A stretch of DNA of 64,000 nt from Solenopsis invicta (lineage: Eukaryota; Arthropoda; Insecta; Hymenoptera; Formicidae). The notes under the pieces are model-generated. The model ran no database searches. It was not told where the DNA came from and worked only from the letters and a program-made list of their open reading frames with translations. The stretch spans positions 13,580,375-13,644,374 of the forward strand of contig NC_052666.1 of NCBI RefSeq assembly GCF_016802725.1. The letters are read 5' to 3'. This document shows positions 16,101-29,939 of the stretch, one piece after another. Made by a program: the position numbers and the translations under genes. The first letter of the stretch is position 1, and each line of letters begins with the position of its first letter.

Positions 16101-19100
16101 GAAGTTCCCAGCGCGAATTGCAAACGAATCGCTATCTATGCGATATCTCACGTGTTTTACGTTAAAAAGCGTCAAACAAGCGTTGATCTGCATCAGAAAC
16201 GAAACTATTGAAGTTCCCTGCGCGAATTGCAAATGAATCGTTATCTATGCGATAACTCACGTGTTTTACGTTAAAATGCGTCGAACAAGCGTGGATCTTC
16301 ATCAGAAACATAACTATTGAAGTTCCCAGCGCGAATTCCAAACGAATCGCTATCTATGCGATATCTCACGTGTTTTACGTTAAAATGCTTCAAACAAGGG
16401 TTGATCTGCATCAGAAACGTAACTATTGAATTTCCCAGCGCGAATTGCAAACTAATCGCTATCTATGCGATATCTCACGTGTTTTACGTTAAAATGCTTC
16501 AAACAAGCGATGATGTGCATCAGAAACGTTACTATTGAATTTCCCAGCCCGAATTGCAAATGAATCGTTATCTATGCGATATCTCACGTGTTTTACGTTA
16601 AAAAGCGTCAAACAAGCGTTGATCTGCATCAGAAACGAAACTATTGAAGTTTCCTGCGCGAATTGCAAACGAATCGCTATCTATGCGATATCTCACGTGT
16701 TTTACGTTAAAAAGCGTCGAACAAGTGTTGATCTGCATCAGAAACGAAACTATTGAAGTTCCCTGCGCGAATTGCAAACGAATCGCTATCTATGCGATAT
16801 CTCACGTGTTTTACGTTAAAAAGCGTCGAACAAACGTTGATCTGCATCAGAAACATAACTATTGAATTTCCCAGCGCGAATTGCAAATGAATCGTTATCT
16901 ATGCGATATCTCACGTGTTTTACGTTAAAATGCTTCAAACAAGCGTGGATCTTCATCAGAAACGAAACTATTGTCGTTTACAGCGAGAATTGCAAATTAA
17001 TCGTTATCTATGCGATATCTCACGTGTTTTACGTTAAAAAGCGTCAAACAAGCGTTGATCTGCATCAGAAACGAAACTATTGAAGTTCCCTGCGCGAATT
17101 GCAAATGAATCGTTATCTATGCGATATCTCACGTGTTTTACGTTAAAAAGCGTCGAACAAGCGTTGATCTGCATCAGAAACATAACTATTGAAGTTCACA
17201 GCGCGAATTGCAAACGAATCGCTATCTATGCGATATCTCACGTGTTTTACGTTAAAATGCGTCAAACAAGCGTGGATCTGCATCAGAAACGAAGCTATTG
17301 AAGTTCCCTGCGCGAATTGCAAATGAATCTTTATCTATGCGATATCTCACGTGTTTTACGTTAAAAAGCGTCGAACAAGCGTTGATCTGCATCAGAAACG
17401 TAACTATTGAATTTCCCAGCGCGAATTGCAAACTAATCGCTATCTATGCGATATCTCACGTGTTTTACGTTAAAATGCTTCAAACAAGCGATGATCTGCA
17501 TCAGAAACGTTACTATTGAATTTCCCAGCCCGAATTGCAAATGAATCGTTATCTATGCGATATCTCACGTGTTTTACGTTAAAAAGCGTCAAACAAGCGT
17601 TGATCTGCATCAGAAACGAAACTATTGAAGTTCCCTGCGCGAATTGCAAACGAATCGCTATCTATGCGATATCTCACGTGTTTTACGTTAAAAAGCGTCG
17701 AACAAGCGTTGATCTGCATCAGAAACGAAACTATTGAAGTTCCCTGCGCGAATTGCAAACGAATCGCTATCTATGCGATATCTCACGTGTTTTACGTTAA
17801 AAAGCGTCGAACAAGCGTTGATCTGCATCAGAAACATAACTATTGAATTTCCCAGTGCGAATTGCAAACGAATCGCTCTCTATGCGATATCTCACGTGTT
17901 TTACGTTAAAAAGCGTCAAACAAGCGTGGATCTTCATCTGAAACGAAACTATTGACGTTTACAGCGAGAATTGCAAATTAATCGTTATCTATGCGATATC
18001 TCACGTGTTTTACGTTAAAAAGCGTCAAACAAGCGTTGATCTGCATCAGAAACGAAACTATTGAAGTTCCCTGAGCGAATTGCAAATGAATCGTTATCTA
18101 TGCGATATCTCACGTGTTTTACGTTAAAAAGCGTCGAACAAGCGTTGATCTGCATCAGAAACATAACTATTGAAGTTCACAGCGCGAATTGCAAACGAAT
18201 CGCTATCTATGCAGTATCTCACGTGTTTTACGTTAAAATGCGTCAAACAAGCGTGGATCTGCATCAGAAACGAACTATTGAAGTTCCCTGCGCGAATTGC
18301 AAATGAATCGTTATCTATGCGATATCTCACGTGTTTTACGTTAAAAAGCGTCGAACAAGCGTTGATCTGCATCAGAAACATAACTATTGAAGTTCCAAGC
18401 GCAATTTGCAAACGAATCGTTATCTATGCGTTATCTCACGTGTTGTACGTTATAATGCTTCATACAAGCGTTGATCTGCATCAGAAACGAAACTATTGAA
18501 GTTCCCTGCGCGAATTGCAAACGAATCGCTATCTATGCGATATCTCACGTGTTTTACGTTATAATGCTTCAAACAAGGGTTGATCTGCATCAGAAACGTA
18601 ACTATTGAATTTCCCAGCGCGAATTGCAAACTAATCGCTGTCTATGCGATATCTCACGTGTTTTACGTTAAAATGCTTCAAACAAGGGATGATCTGCATC
18701 AGAAACGTTACTATTGAATTTTCCAGCCCGAATTGCAAATGAATCGTTATCTATGCGATATCTCACGTGTTTTACGTTAAAAAGCGTCGAACAAGCGTTG
18801 ATCTGCATCAGAAACATTACTATTGAAGATCCCAGCGCGAATTGCAAACGAATCGCTATCTATGCGATATCTCACGTGTTTTACGTTAAAAAGCGTCGAA
18901 CAAGCGTTGATCTGCATCAGAAACGAAACTATTGAAGTTCCTTGCGCGAATTGCAAATGAATCGTTATCTATGCGATAACTCACGTGTTTTACGTTAAAA
19001 TGCGTCGAACAAGCGTGGATCTTCATCAGAAACATAACTATTGAAGTTCCCAGCGCGAATTGCAAACGAATCGCTATCTATGCGATATCTCACGTGTTTT

Positions 19101-22100
19101 ACGTTATAATGCTTCAAACAAGCGTGGATCTGCATCAGAAACGAAACTATTGAAGTTCCCTGCGCGAATTGCAAACGAATCGCTATCTATGCCATATCTC
19201 ACGTGTTTTACGTTAAAAAGCGTCGAACAAGCGTTGATCTGCTTCAGAAACGTAACTATTGAAGTTCCCAGCGCGAATTGCAAACGAATCGCTAGGTATG
19301 CGTTATCTCACGTGTTATACGTTATAATGCTTCAAATAAGCGTGGATCTTCATCTGAAACGAAACTATTGTCGTTTACAGCTTGAATTGCAAATGAACCG
19401 TTATCTATGCGATATCTCACTTTTTTTACGTTAAAGAGCGTCAAACAAGCGTTGATCTGCATCAGATACGTAACTATTGATGTTCCCAGCTCGAATTGCA
19501 AATGAATCGTAATCTATGCGATAACTCACGTGTTTTACGTTAAAATGCGTCGAACAAGCGTGGATCTTCATCAGAAACATAACTATTGAAGTTCACAGCG
19601 CGAATTGCAAACGAATCGCTATCTATGCGATATCTCACGTGTTTTACGTTAAAATGCTTCAAACAAGGGTTGATCTGCATCAGAAACGTAACTATTGAAG
19701 TTCCCTGAGCGAATTGCAAATGAATCCTTTTCTATGCGATAACTCACGTGTTTTACGTTAAAATGCGTCGAACAAGCGTGGATCTTCATCAGAAACGAAA
19801 CTATTGAAGTTCCCTGCGCGAATTGCAAATGAATCGTTATCTATGCGATATCTCACGTGTTTTACGTTAAAAAGCGTCGAAAAAGCGTTGACCTGCATCA
19901 GAAACATAACTATTGAAGATCCCAGCGCGAATTGCAAACGAATCGCTATCTATGCGATATCTCACGTGTTTTACGTTAAAAAGCGTCAAACAAGCGTTGA
20001 TCCGCATCAGAAACGAAACTATTGAAGTTCCCAGCGCGAATTGCAAATGAATCGTTATCTATGCGATATATCACGTATTTTACGTTAAAAAGCGTCGAAC
20101 AAACGTTGATCTGCATCAGAAACATAACTATTGAAGTTCCAAGCACAAATTGCAAATAAATCGTTATCTATTCGATATCTTACGTGTTTTACGTTAAGAA
20201 GCGTCAAACAAGCGTGGATCTGCATCAGAAACGAAACTATTGAAGTTCCCTGCGCGAATTGCAAATGAATCTTTATCTATGCGATAACTCACGTGTTTTA
20301 CGTTAAAATGCGTCGAACAAGCGTGGATCTACATCAGAAACTTAACTATTGAAGTTCCCAGCGCGAATTGCAAACGAATCGCTATCTATGCGATATCTCA
20401 CGTGTTTTACGTTAAAATGCTTCAAACAAGGGTTGATCTGCATCAGAAACGTAACTATTGAATTTCCCAGCGCGAATTGCAAATGAATCGTTATCTATGC
20501 GATATCTCACGTGTTTTACGTTAAAAAGCGTCGAACAAGTGTTGATCTGCATCAGAAACATTACTATTGAAGATCCCAGCGCGAATTGCAAACGAATCGC
20601 TATCTATGCGATATCTCACGTGTTTTACGTTAAAAAGCGTCGAACAAGCGTTGATCTGCATCAGAAACATAACTATTGAAGATCCCAGCGTGAATTGCAA
20701 ACGAATCGCTATCTATGCGATATCTCACGTGTTTTACGTTAAAAAGCGTCCAACAAGCGTTGATCTGCATCAGAAACGAAACTATTGAAGTTCCCTGCGC
20801 GAATTGCAAATGAATCTTTATCTATGCGATAACTCACGTGTTTTACGTTAAAATGCGTCGAACAACCGTGGATCTTCATCAGAAACTTAACTATTGAAGT
20901 TCCCAGCGCGAATTGCAAACGAATCGCTATCTATGCGATATCTCACGTGTTTTACGTTAAAATGCTTCAAACAAGGGTTGATCTGCATCAGAAACGTAAC
21001 TATTGAATTTCCCAGCACGAATTGCAAATGAATCGTTACCTATGCGATATCTCACGTGTTTTACGTTAAAAAGCGTCGAACAAGTGTTGATCTGCATCAG
21101 AAACATTACTATTGAAGATCCCAGCGCGAATTGCAAACGAATCGCTATCTATGCGATATCTCACGTGTTTTACGTTAAAAAGCGTCAAACAAGCGTTGAT
21201 CTGCATTAGAAACGAAACTATTGAAGTTCCCAGCGCGAATTGCAAACGAATCGCTATCTATGCGATATCTCACGTGTTTTACGTTAAAAAGCGTCGAACA
21301 AGCGTTGATCTGCATCAGAAACATAACTATTGAAGATCCCAGCGTGAATTGCAAACGAATCGCTATCTATGCGATATCTCACGTGTTTTACGTTAAAAAG
21401 CGTCCAACAAGCGTTGATCTGCATCAGAAACGAAACTATTGAAGTTCCCTGCGCGAATTGCAAATGAATCGTTATCTATGCGATAACTCATGTGTTTTAC
21501 GTTAAAATGCGTCGAACAAGCGTGGATCTTCATCAGAAACATAACTATTGAAGTTCCCAGCGCGAATTGCAAACGAATCGCTATCTATGCGATATCTCAC
21601 GTGTTTTACGTTAAAAAGCGTCAAACAAGCGTTGATCTGCATCAGAAACGAAACTATTGAAGTTTCCTGCGCGAATTGCAAACGAATCGCTATCTATGCG
21701 ATATCTCACGTGTTTTACGTTAAAAAGCGTCGAACAAGTGTTGATCTGCATCAGAAACGAAACTATTGAAGTTCCCTGCGCGAATTGCAAACGAATCGCT
21801 ATCTATGCGATATCTCACGTGTTTTACGTTAAAAAGCGTCGAACAAACGTTGATCTGCATCAGAAAAATAACTATTGAATTTCCCAGCGCGAATTGCAAA
21901 CGAATCGATGTCTATGCGATATCTCACGTGTTTTACGTTGAAATGCTTCAAATAAGCGTGGATCTTCATCTGAAACGAAACTATTGTCGTTTACAGCGAG
22001 AATTGCAAATGAATCGTTATCTATGCGATATCTCACGTGTTTTACGTTAAAGAGCGTCAAATAAGCGTTGATCTGCATCAGAAACGAAACTATTGAAGTT

Positions 22101-25100
22101 CCCTGAGCGAATTGCAAATGAATCGTTATCTATGCGATATCTCACGTGTTTTACGTTAAAAAGCGTCGAACAAGCGTTGATCTGCATCAGAAACATAACT
22201 ATTGAAGTTCACAGCGCGAATTGCAAACGAATCGCTATCTATGCGGTATCTCACGTGTTTTACGTTAAAATGCGTCAAACAAGCGTGGATCTGCATCAGA
22301 AACGAAGCTATTGAAGTTCCCTGCGCGAATTGCAAATGAATTGTTATCTATGTGAAATGTCACGTGTATTACGTTAAAAAGCGTCGAACAAGCGTTGATC
22401 TGCATCAGAAACATAACTATTGAAGTTCCAAGCGCAATTTGCAAACGAATCGTTATCTATGCGTTATCTCACGTGTTGTACGTTATAATGCTTCAAACAA
22501 GCGTGGATCTGCATCAGAAACATAACTATTGAAGTCCCCAGCGCGAATTGCAAACGAATCGCTATCTATGTGATATCTCACGTGTTTTACGTTAAAATGC
22601 TTCATACAAGGGTTGATCTGCATCAGAAACGTAACTATTGAATTTCCCAGCGCGAATTGCAAACTAATCGCTATCTATGAGATATCTCACGTGTTTTACG
22701 TTAAAATGCTTCAAACAAGCGATGATGTGCATCAGAAACGTTACTATTGAATTTTCCAGCCCGAATTGCAAATGAATCGTTATCTATGCAATATCTCACG
22801 TGTTTTACGTTAAAAAGCGTCGAACAAGCGTTGATCTGCATCAGACACATTACTATTGAAGATCCCAGCGCGAATTGCAAACGAATCGCTATCTATGCGA
22901 TATCTCACGTTTTTTACGTTAAAAAGCGTCCAACAAGCGTTGATCTGCATCAGAAACGAAACTATTGAAGTTCCCTGCGCGAATTGCAAATGAATCGTTA
23001 TCTATGCGATAACTCACGAGTTTTACGTTAAAATGCGTCGAACAAGCGTGGATCTTCATCAGAAACATAACTATTGAAGTTCTCAGCGCGAATTGCAAAC
23101 GAATCGCTATCTATGCGATATCTCACGTGTTTTACGTTATAATGCTTCAAACAAGCGTGGATCTGCATCAGAAACGAAACTATTGAAGTTCCCTGAGCGA
23201 ATTGCAAACGAATCGCTATCTATGCGATATCTCACGTGTTTTACGTTAAAAAGCGTCGAACAAGCGTTGATCTGCTTCAGAAACGTAACTATTGAAGTTC
23301 CCAGCGCGAATTGCAAACGAATCGCTAGGTATGCGTTATCTCACGTGTTATACGTTATAATGCTTCAAATAAGCGTGGATCTTCATCTGAAACGAAACTA
23401 TTGTCGTTTACAGCTTGAATTGCAAATGAATCGTTATCTATGCGATATCTCACTTGTTTTACGTTAAAGAGCGTCAAACAAGCGTTGATCTGCAACAGAA
23501 ACGTAACTATTGAAGTTCCCAGCGCGAATTGCAAATGAATCGTTATCTATGCGATAACTCACGTGTTTTACGTTAAAATGCGTCGAACAAGCGTGGATCT
23601 TCATCAGAAACATAACTATTGAAGTTCCCAGCGCGAATTGCAAACGAATCGCTATCTATGCGATATCTCATGTGTTTTACGTTAAAATGCTTCAAACAAG
23701 CGTTGATCTGCATCAGAAACATAACTATTGAAGTTCCAAGAGCGAATTGCAAATGAATCGTTTTCTATGCGATAACTCAAGTGTTTTACGTTAAAATGCG
23801 TCGAACAAGCGTGGATCTTTATCAGAAACGAAACTATTGAAGTTCCCTGCGCGAATTGCAAATGAATCGTTATCTATGCGATATCTCACGTGTTTTACGT
23901 TAAAAAGCGTCGAAAAAGCGTTGATCTGCATCAGAAACATAACTATTGAAGATCCCAGCGCGAATTGCAAACGAATCGCTATCTATGCGATATCCTACGT
24001 GTTTTACGTTAAAAAGCGTCAAACAAGCGTTGATCCGCATCAGAAACGAAACTATTGAAGTTCCCAACGCGAATTGCAAATGAATCGTTATCTATGCGAT
24101 ATCTCACGTATTTTACGTTAAAAAGCGTCGAACAAACGTTGATCTGCATCAGAAACATAACTATTGAAGTTCCAAGCACAAATTGCAAATAAATCGTTAT
24201 CTATGCGATATCTTACGTGTTTTACGTTAAGAAGCGTCAAACAAGCGTGGATCTGCATCAGAAACGAAACTATTGAAGTTCCCTGCGCGAATTGCAAATG
24301 AATCTTTATCTATGCGATAACTCACGTGTTTTACGTTAAAATGCGTCGAACAAGCGTGGATCTTCATCAGAAACTTAACTATTGAAGTTACCAGCGCGAA
24401 TTGCAAACGAATCGCTATCTATGCGATATCTCACGTGTTTTACGTTAAAATGCTTCAAACAAGGGTTGATCTGCATCAGAAACGTAACTATTGAATTTCC
24501 CAGCACGAATTGCAAATGAATCGTTATCTATGCGATATCTCACGTGTTTTACGTTAAAAAGCGTCGAACAAGTGTTGATCTGCATCAGAAACATTACTAT
24601 TGAAGATCCCAGCGCGAATTGCAAACGAATCGCTATCTATGCGATATCTCACGTGTTTTACGTTAAAAAGCGTCAAACAAGCGTGGATCTGCATCAGAAA
24701 CGAAACTATTGAAGTTCCCAGCGCGAATTGCAAACGAATCGCTATCTATGCGATATCTCACGTGTTTTACGTTAAAAAGCGTCGAACAAGCGTTGATCTG
24801 CATCAGAAACATAACTATTGAAGATCCCAGCTTGAATTGCAAACGAATCGCTATCTATGCGATATCTCACGTGTTTTACGTTAAAAAGCGTCAAACAAGC
24901 GTTGATCTGCATCAGAAACGAAACTATTGAAGTTCCCTGCGCGAATTGCAAATGAATCGTTATCTATGCGATAACTCATGTGTTTTACGTTAAAATGCGT
25001 CGAACAAGCGTGGATCTTCATCAGAAACATAACTATTGAAGTTCCCAGAGCGAATTGCAAACGAATCGCTATCTATGCGATATCTCACGTGTTTTACGTT

Positions 25101-28100
25101 AAAAAGCGTCAAACAAGCGTTGATCTGCATCAGAAACGAAACTATTGAAGTTCCCTGCGCGAATTGCAAATGAATCGTTATCTATGCGATAACTCACGTG
25201 TTTTACGTTAAAATGCGTCGAACAAGCGTGGATCTTCATAAGAAACATAACTATTGAAGTTCCCAGCGCGAATTGCAAACGAATCGCTATCTATGCGATA
25301 TCTCACGTGTTTTACGTTAAAATGCTTCAAACAAGGGTTGATCTGCATCAGAAACATAACTATTGAAGTTACCAGCGCGAATTGCAAACGAATCGCTATC
25401 TATGCGATATCTCACGTGTTTTACGTTAAAATGCTTCAAACAAGGGTTGATCTGCATCAGAAACGTAACTATTGAATTTCCCAGCCCGAATTGCAAATGA
25501 ATCGTTATCTATGCAATATCTCACGTGTTTTACGTTAAAAAGCGTCGAACAAGCGTTGATCTGCATCAGAAACATTACTATTGAAGATCCCAGCGCGAAT
25601 TGCAAACGAATCGCTATCTATGCGATATCTCACGTGTTTTACGTTAAAAAGCGTCCAACAAGCGTTGATCTGCATCAGAAACGAAACTATTGAAGTTCCC
25701 TGCGCGAATTGCAAATGAATCGTTATCTATGCGATAACTCACGTGTTTTACGTTAAAATGCGTCGAACAAGCGTGGATCTTCATCAGAAACATAACTATT
25801 GAAGTTCCCAGCGCGAATTGCAAACGAATCGCTATCTATGCGATATCTCATGTGTTTTACGTTAAAATGCTTCAAACAAGGGTTGATCTGCATCAGAAAC
25901 GTAACTATTGAATTTCCCAGCACGAATTGCAAACGAATCGCTATCTATGCGATATCTCACGTGTTTTACGTTAAAATGCTTCAAACAAGGGTTGATCTGC
26001 ATCAGAAACGAAACTATTGAAGTTCCCTGCGCGAATTGCAAATAAATCGTTTTCTATGCGGTAACTCACGTGTTTTACGTTAAAATGCGTCGAACAAGCG
26101 TGGATCTTCATCAGAAACGAAACTATTGAAGTACCCTGCGCGAATTGCAAATGAATCGTTATCTATGCGATATCTCACGTGTTTTACGTTAAAAAGCGTC
26201 GAACAAGCGTTGATCTGCATCAGAAACATAACTATTGAAGATCCCAGCGCGAATTGCAAACGAATCGCTATCTATGCGATATCTCACGTGTTTTACGTTA
26301 AAAAGCGTCAAACAAGCGTTGATCTGCATCAGAAACGAAACTATTGAAGTTCCCTGCGCGAATTGCAAATGAATCTTTATCTATGCGATAACTCACGTGT
26401 TTTACGTTAAAATGCGTCGAACAAGCGTGGATCTACATCAGAAACTTAACTATTGAAGTTCCCAGCGCGAATTGCAAACGAATCGCTATCTATGCGATAT
26501 CTCACGTGTTTTACGTTAAAATGCTTCAAACAAGGGTTGATCTGCATCAGAAACGTAACTATTGAATTTCCCAGCACGAATTGCAAATGAATCGTTATCT
26601 ATGCGATATCTCACGTGTTTTACGTTAAAAAGCGTCGAACAAGTGTTGATCTGCATCAGAAACATTACTATTGAAGATCCCAGCGCGAATTGCAAACGAA
26701 TCGCTATCTATGCGATATCTCACGTGTTTTACGTTAAAAAGCGTCAAACAAGCGTGGATCTGCATCAGAAACGAAACTATTGAAGTTCCCAGCGCGAATT
26801 GCAAACGAATCGCTATCTATGCGATATCTCACGTGTTTTACGTTAAAAAGCGTCGAACAAGCGTTGATCTGCATCAGAAACATAACTATTGAAGATCCCA
26901 GCGCGAATTGCAAACGAATCGCTATCTATGCGATATCTCACGTGTTTTACGTTAAAAAGCGTCCAACAAGCGTTGATCTGCATCAGAAACGAAACTATTG
27001 AAGTTCCCTGCGCGAATTGCAAATGAATCGTTATCTATGCGATAACTCACGTGTTTTACGTTAAAATGCGTCGAACAAGCGTGGATCTTCATCAGAAACA
27101 TAACTATTGAAGTTCCCAGCGCGAATTGCAAACGAATCGCTATCTATGCGATATCTCACGTGTTTTACGTTAAAAAGCGTCAAACAAGCGTTGATCTGCA
27201 TCAGAAACGAAACTATTGAAGTTCCCTGCGCGAATTGCAAATGAATCGTTATCTATGCGATAACTCACGTGTTTTACGTTAAAATGCGTCGAACAAGCGT
27301 GGATCTTCATCAGAAACATAACTATTGAAGTTCCCAGCGCGAATTGCAAACGAATCGCTATCTATGCGATATCTCACGTGTTTTACGTTAAAATGCTTCA
27401 AACAAGGGTTGATCTGCATCAGAAACGTAACTATTGAATTTCCCAGCGCGAATTGCAAACTAATCGCTATCTATGCGATATCTCACGTGTTTTACGTTAA
27501 AATGCTTCAAACAAGCGATGATGTGCATCAGAAACGTTACTATTGAATTTCCCAGCCCGAATTGCAAATGAATCGTTATCTATGCGATATCTCACGTGTT
27601 TTACGTTAAAAAGCGTCGAACAAGCGTTGATCTGCATCAGAAACATTACTATTGAAGATCCCAGCGCGAATTGCATACGAATCGCTATCTATGCGATATC
27701 TCACGTGTTTTACGTTAAAAAGCGTCCAACAAGCGTTGATCTGCATCAGAAACGAAACTATTGAAATTCCCTGCGCGAATTGCAAATGAATCGTTATCTA
27801 TGCGATAACTCACGTGTTTTACGTTAAAATGCGTCGAACAAGCGTGGATCTTCATCAGAAACATAACTATTGAAGTTCCCAGCGCGAATTGCAAACGAAT
27901 CGCTATCTATGCGATATCTCACGTGTTTTACGTTAAAATGCTTCAAACAAGGGTTGATCTGCATCAGAAACGTAACTATTGAATTTCCCAGCACGAATTG
28001 CAAATGAATCGTTATCTATGCGATATCTCACGTGTTTTACGTTAAAAAGCGTCGAACAAGTGTTGATCTGCATCAGAAACATTACTATTGAAGATCCCAG

Positions 28101-29300
28101 CGCGAATTGCAAACGAATCGCTATCTATGCGATATCTCACGTGTTTTACGTTAAAAAGCGTCCAACAAGCGTTGATCTGCATCAGAAACGAAACTATTGA
28201 AGTTCACTGCGCGAATTGCAAATGAATCGTTATCTATGCGATAACTCACGTGTTTTACGTTAAAATGCGTCGAACAAGCGTGGATCTTCATCAGAAACAT
28301 AACTATTGAAGTTCCCAGCGCGAATTGAAAACGAATCGCTATCTATGCGATATCTCACGTGTTTTACGTTAAAATGCTTCAAACAAGGGTTGATCTGCAT
28401 CAGAAACGTAACTATTGAATTTCCCAGCGCGAATTGCAAACTAATCGCTATCTATGCGATATCTCACGTGTTTTACGTTAAAATGCTTCAAACAAGCGAT
28501 GATGTGCATCAGAAACGTTACTATTGAATTTCCCAGCCCGAATTGCAAATGAATCGCTATCTATGCGATATCTCACGTGTTTTACGTTAAAAAGCGTCGA
28601 ACAAGCGTTGATCTGCATCAGAAACATAACTATTGAAGATCCCAGCGCGAATTGCAAACGAATCGCTATCTATGCGATATCTCACGTGTTTTACGTTAAA
28701 AAGCGTCAAACAAGCGTTGATCTGCATCAGAAACGAAACTATTGAAGTTCCCTGCGCGAATTGCAAATGAATCGTTATCTATGCGATAACTCACGTGTTT
28801 TACGTTAAAATGCGTCGAACAAGCGTGGATCTTCATCAGAAACATAACTATTGAAGTTCCCAGCGCGAATTTCAAACGAATCGCTATCTATGCGATATCT
28901 CACGTGTTTTACGTTAAAATGCTTCAAACAAGGGTTGATCGGCATCAGAAACGTAACTATTGAATTTCCCAGCGCGAATTGCAAACTAATCGCTATCTAT
29001 GCGATATCTCACGTGTTTTACGTTAAAATGCTTCAAACAAGCGATGATGTGCATCAGAAACGTTACTATTGAATTTCCCAGCCGAATTGCAAATGAATCG
29101 TTATCTATGCGATATCTCACGTGTTTTACGTTAAAAAGCGTCGAACAAGCGTTGATCTGCATCAGAAACATAACTATTGAAGTTCCCAGCGCGAATTGCA
29201 AACGAATCGCTATCTATGCGATATCTCACGTGTTTTACGTTAAAAAGCGTCAAACAAGCGTTGATCTGCATCAGAAACGAAACTATTGAGGTTCCCTGCG
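1160..29300. repeat. Left sub-array with 19-22-monomer higher-order repeats
   Basis: Marker monomers recur together. The variant with CAAGTGTTGATC followed by AAACATTACTATTGAAGATCC appears near 1,890, 4,180, 9,850, 12,250, 15,080, 15,630, 20,530, 21,080, 24,570, 26,640 and 28,070. Whole blocks repeat with the same internal order: 1,166/1,820/1,929/2,365 match 3,455/4,109/4,218/4,654 at a constant offset of 2,289 bp (21 monomers). Others sit 2,398 bp (22 monomers; 9,777 to 12,175) and 2,071 bp (19 monomers; 24,491 to 26,562) apart. A longer match links 5,417-5,965 with 21,766-22,314 at 16,349 bp, which is 150 monomers minus the 1-bp deletion near 18,267. This is the pattern left by unequal exchange. 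Confidence 0.8.
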
Positions 29301-29939
29301 CGAATTGCAAATGAATCGTTATCTATGCGATATCTCACGTGTTTTACGTTAAAAAGCGTCAAACAAGCGTTGATCTGCATCAGAAACGAAACTATTGAAG
29401 TTCCCTGCGCGAATTGCAAATGAATCGTTTTCTATGCGATAACTCACGTGTTTTACGTTAAAATGCGTCGAACAACCGTGGATCTTCATCAGAAACGAAA
29501 CTATTGATGTTCCCTGTGCGAATTGCAAATGAATCGTTATCTATGCGATATCTCACGTGTTTTACGTTAAAAAGCGTCGAACAAGCGTTGATCTGCATCA
29601 GAAACATAACTATTGAAGTTCCAAGCACAAATTGCAAATGAATCGTTATCTATGCGATATCTCACGTGTTTTACGTTAAGAAGCGTCAAACAAGCGTGGA
29701 TCTGCATCAGAAACGAAACTATTGAAGTTCCCTGCGCGAATTGCAAATGAATCGTTATCTATGCGATAACTCACGTGTTTTACGTTAAAATGCGTCGAAC
29801 AAGCGTGGATCTTCATCAGAAACTTAACTATTGAAGTTCCCAGCGCGAATTGCAAACGAATCGCTATCTATGCGATATCTCACGTGTTTTACGTTAAAAT
29901 GCTTCAAACAAGTGTTGATCTGCATCAGAAACGTAACTA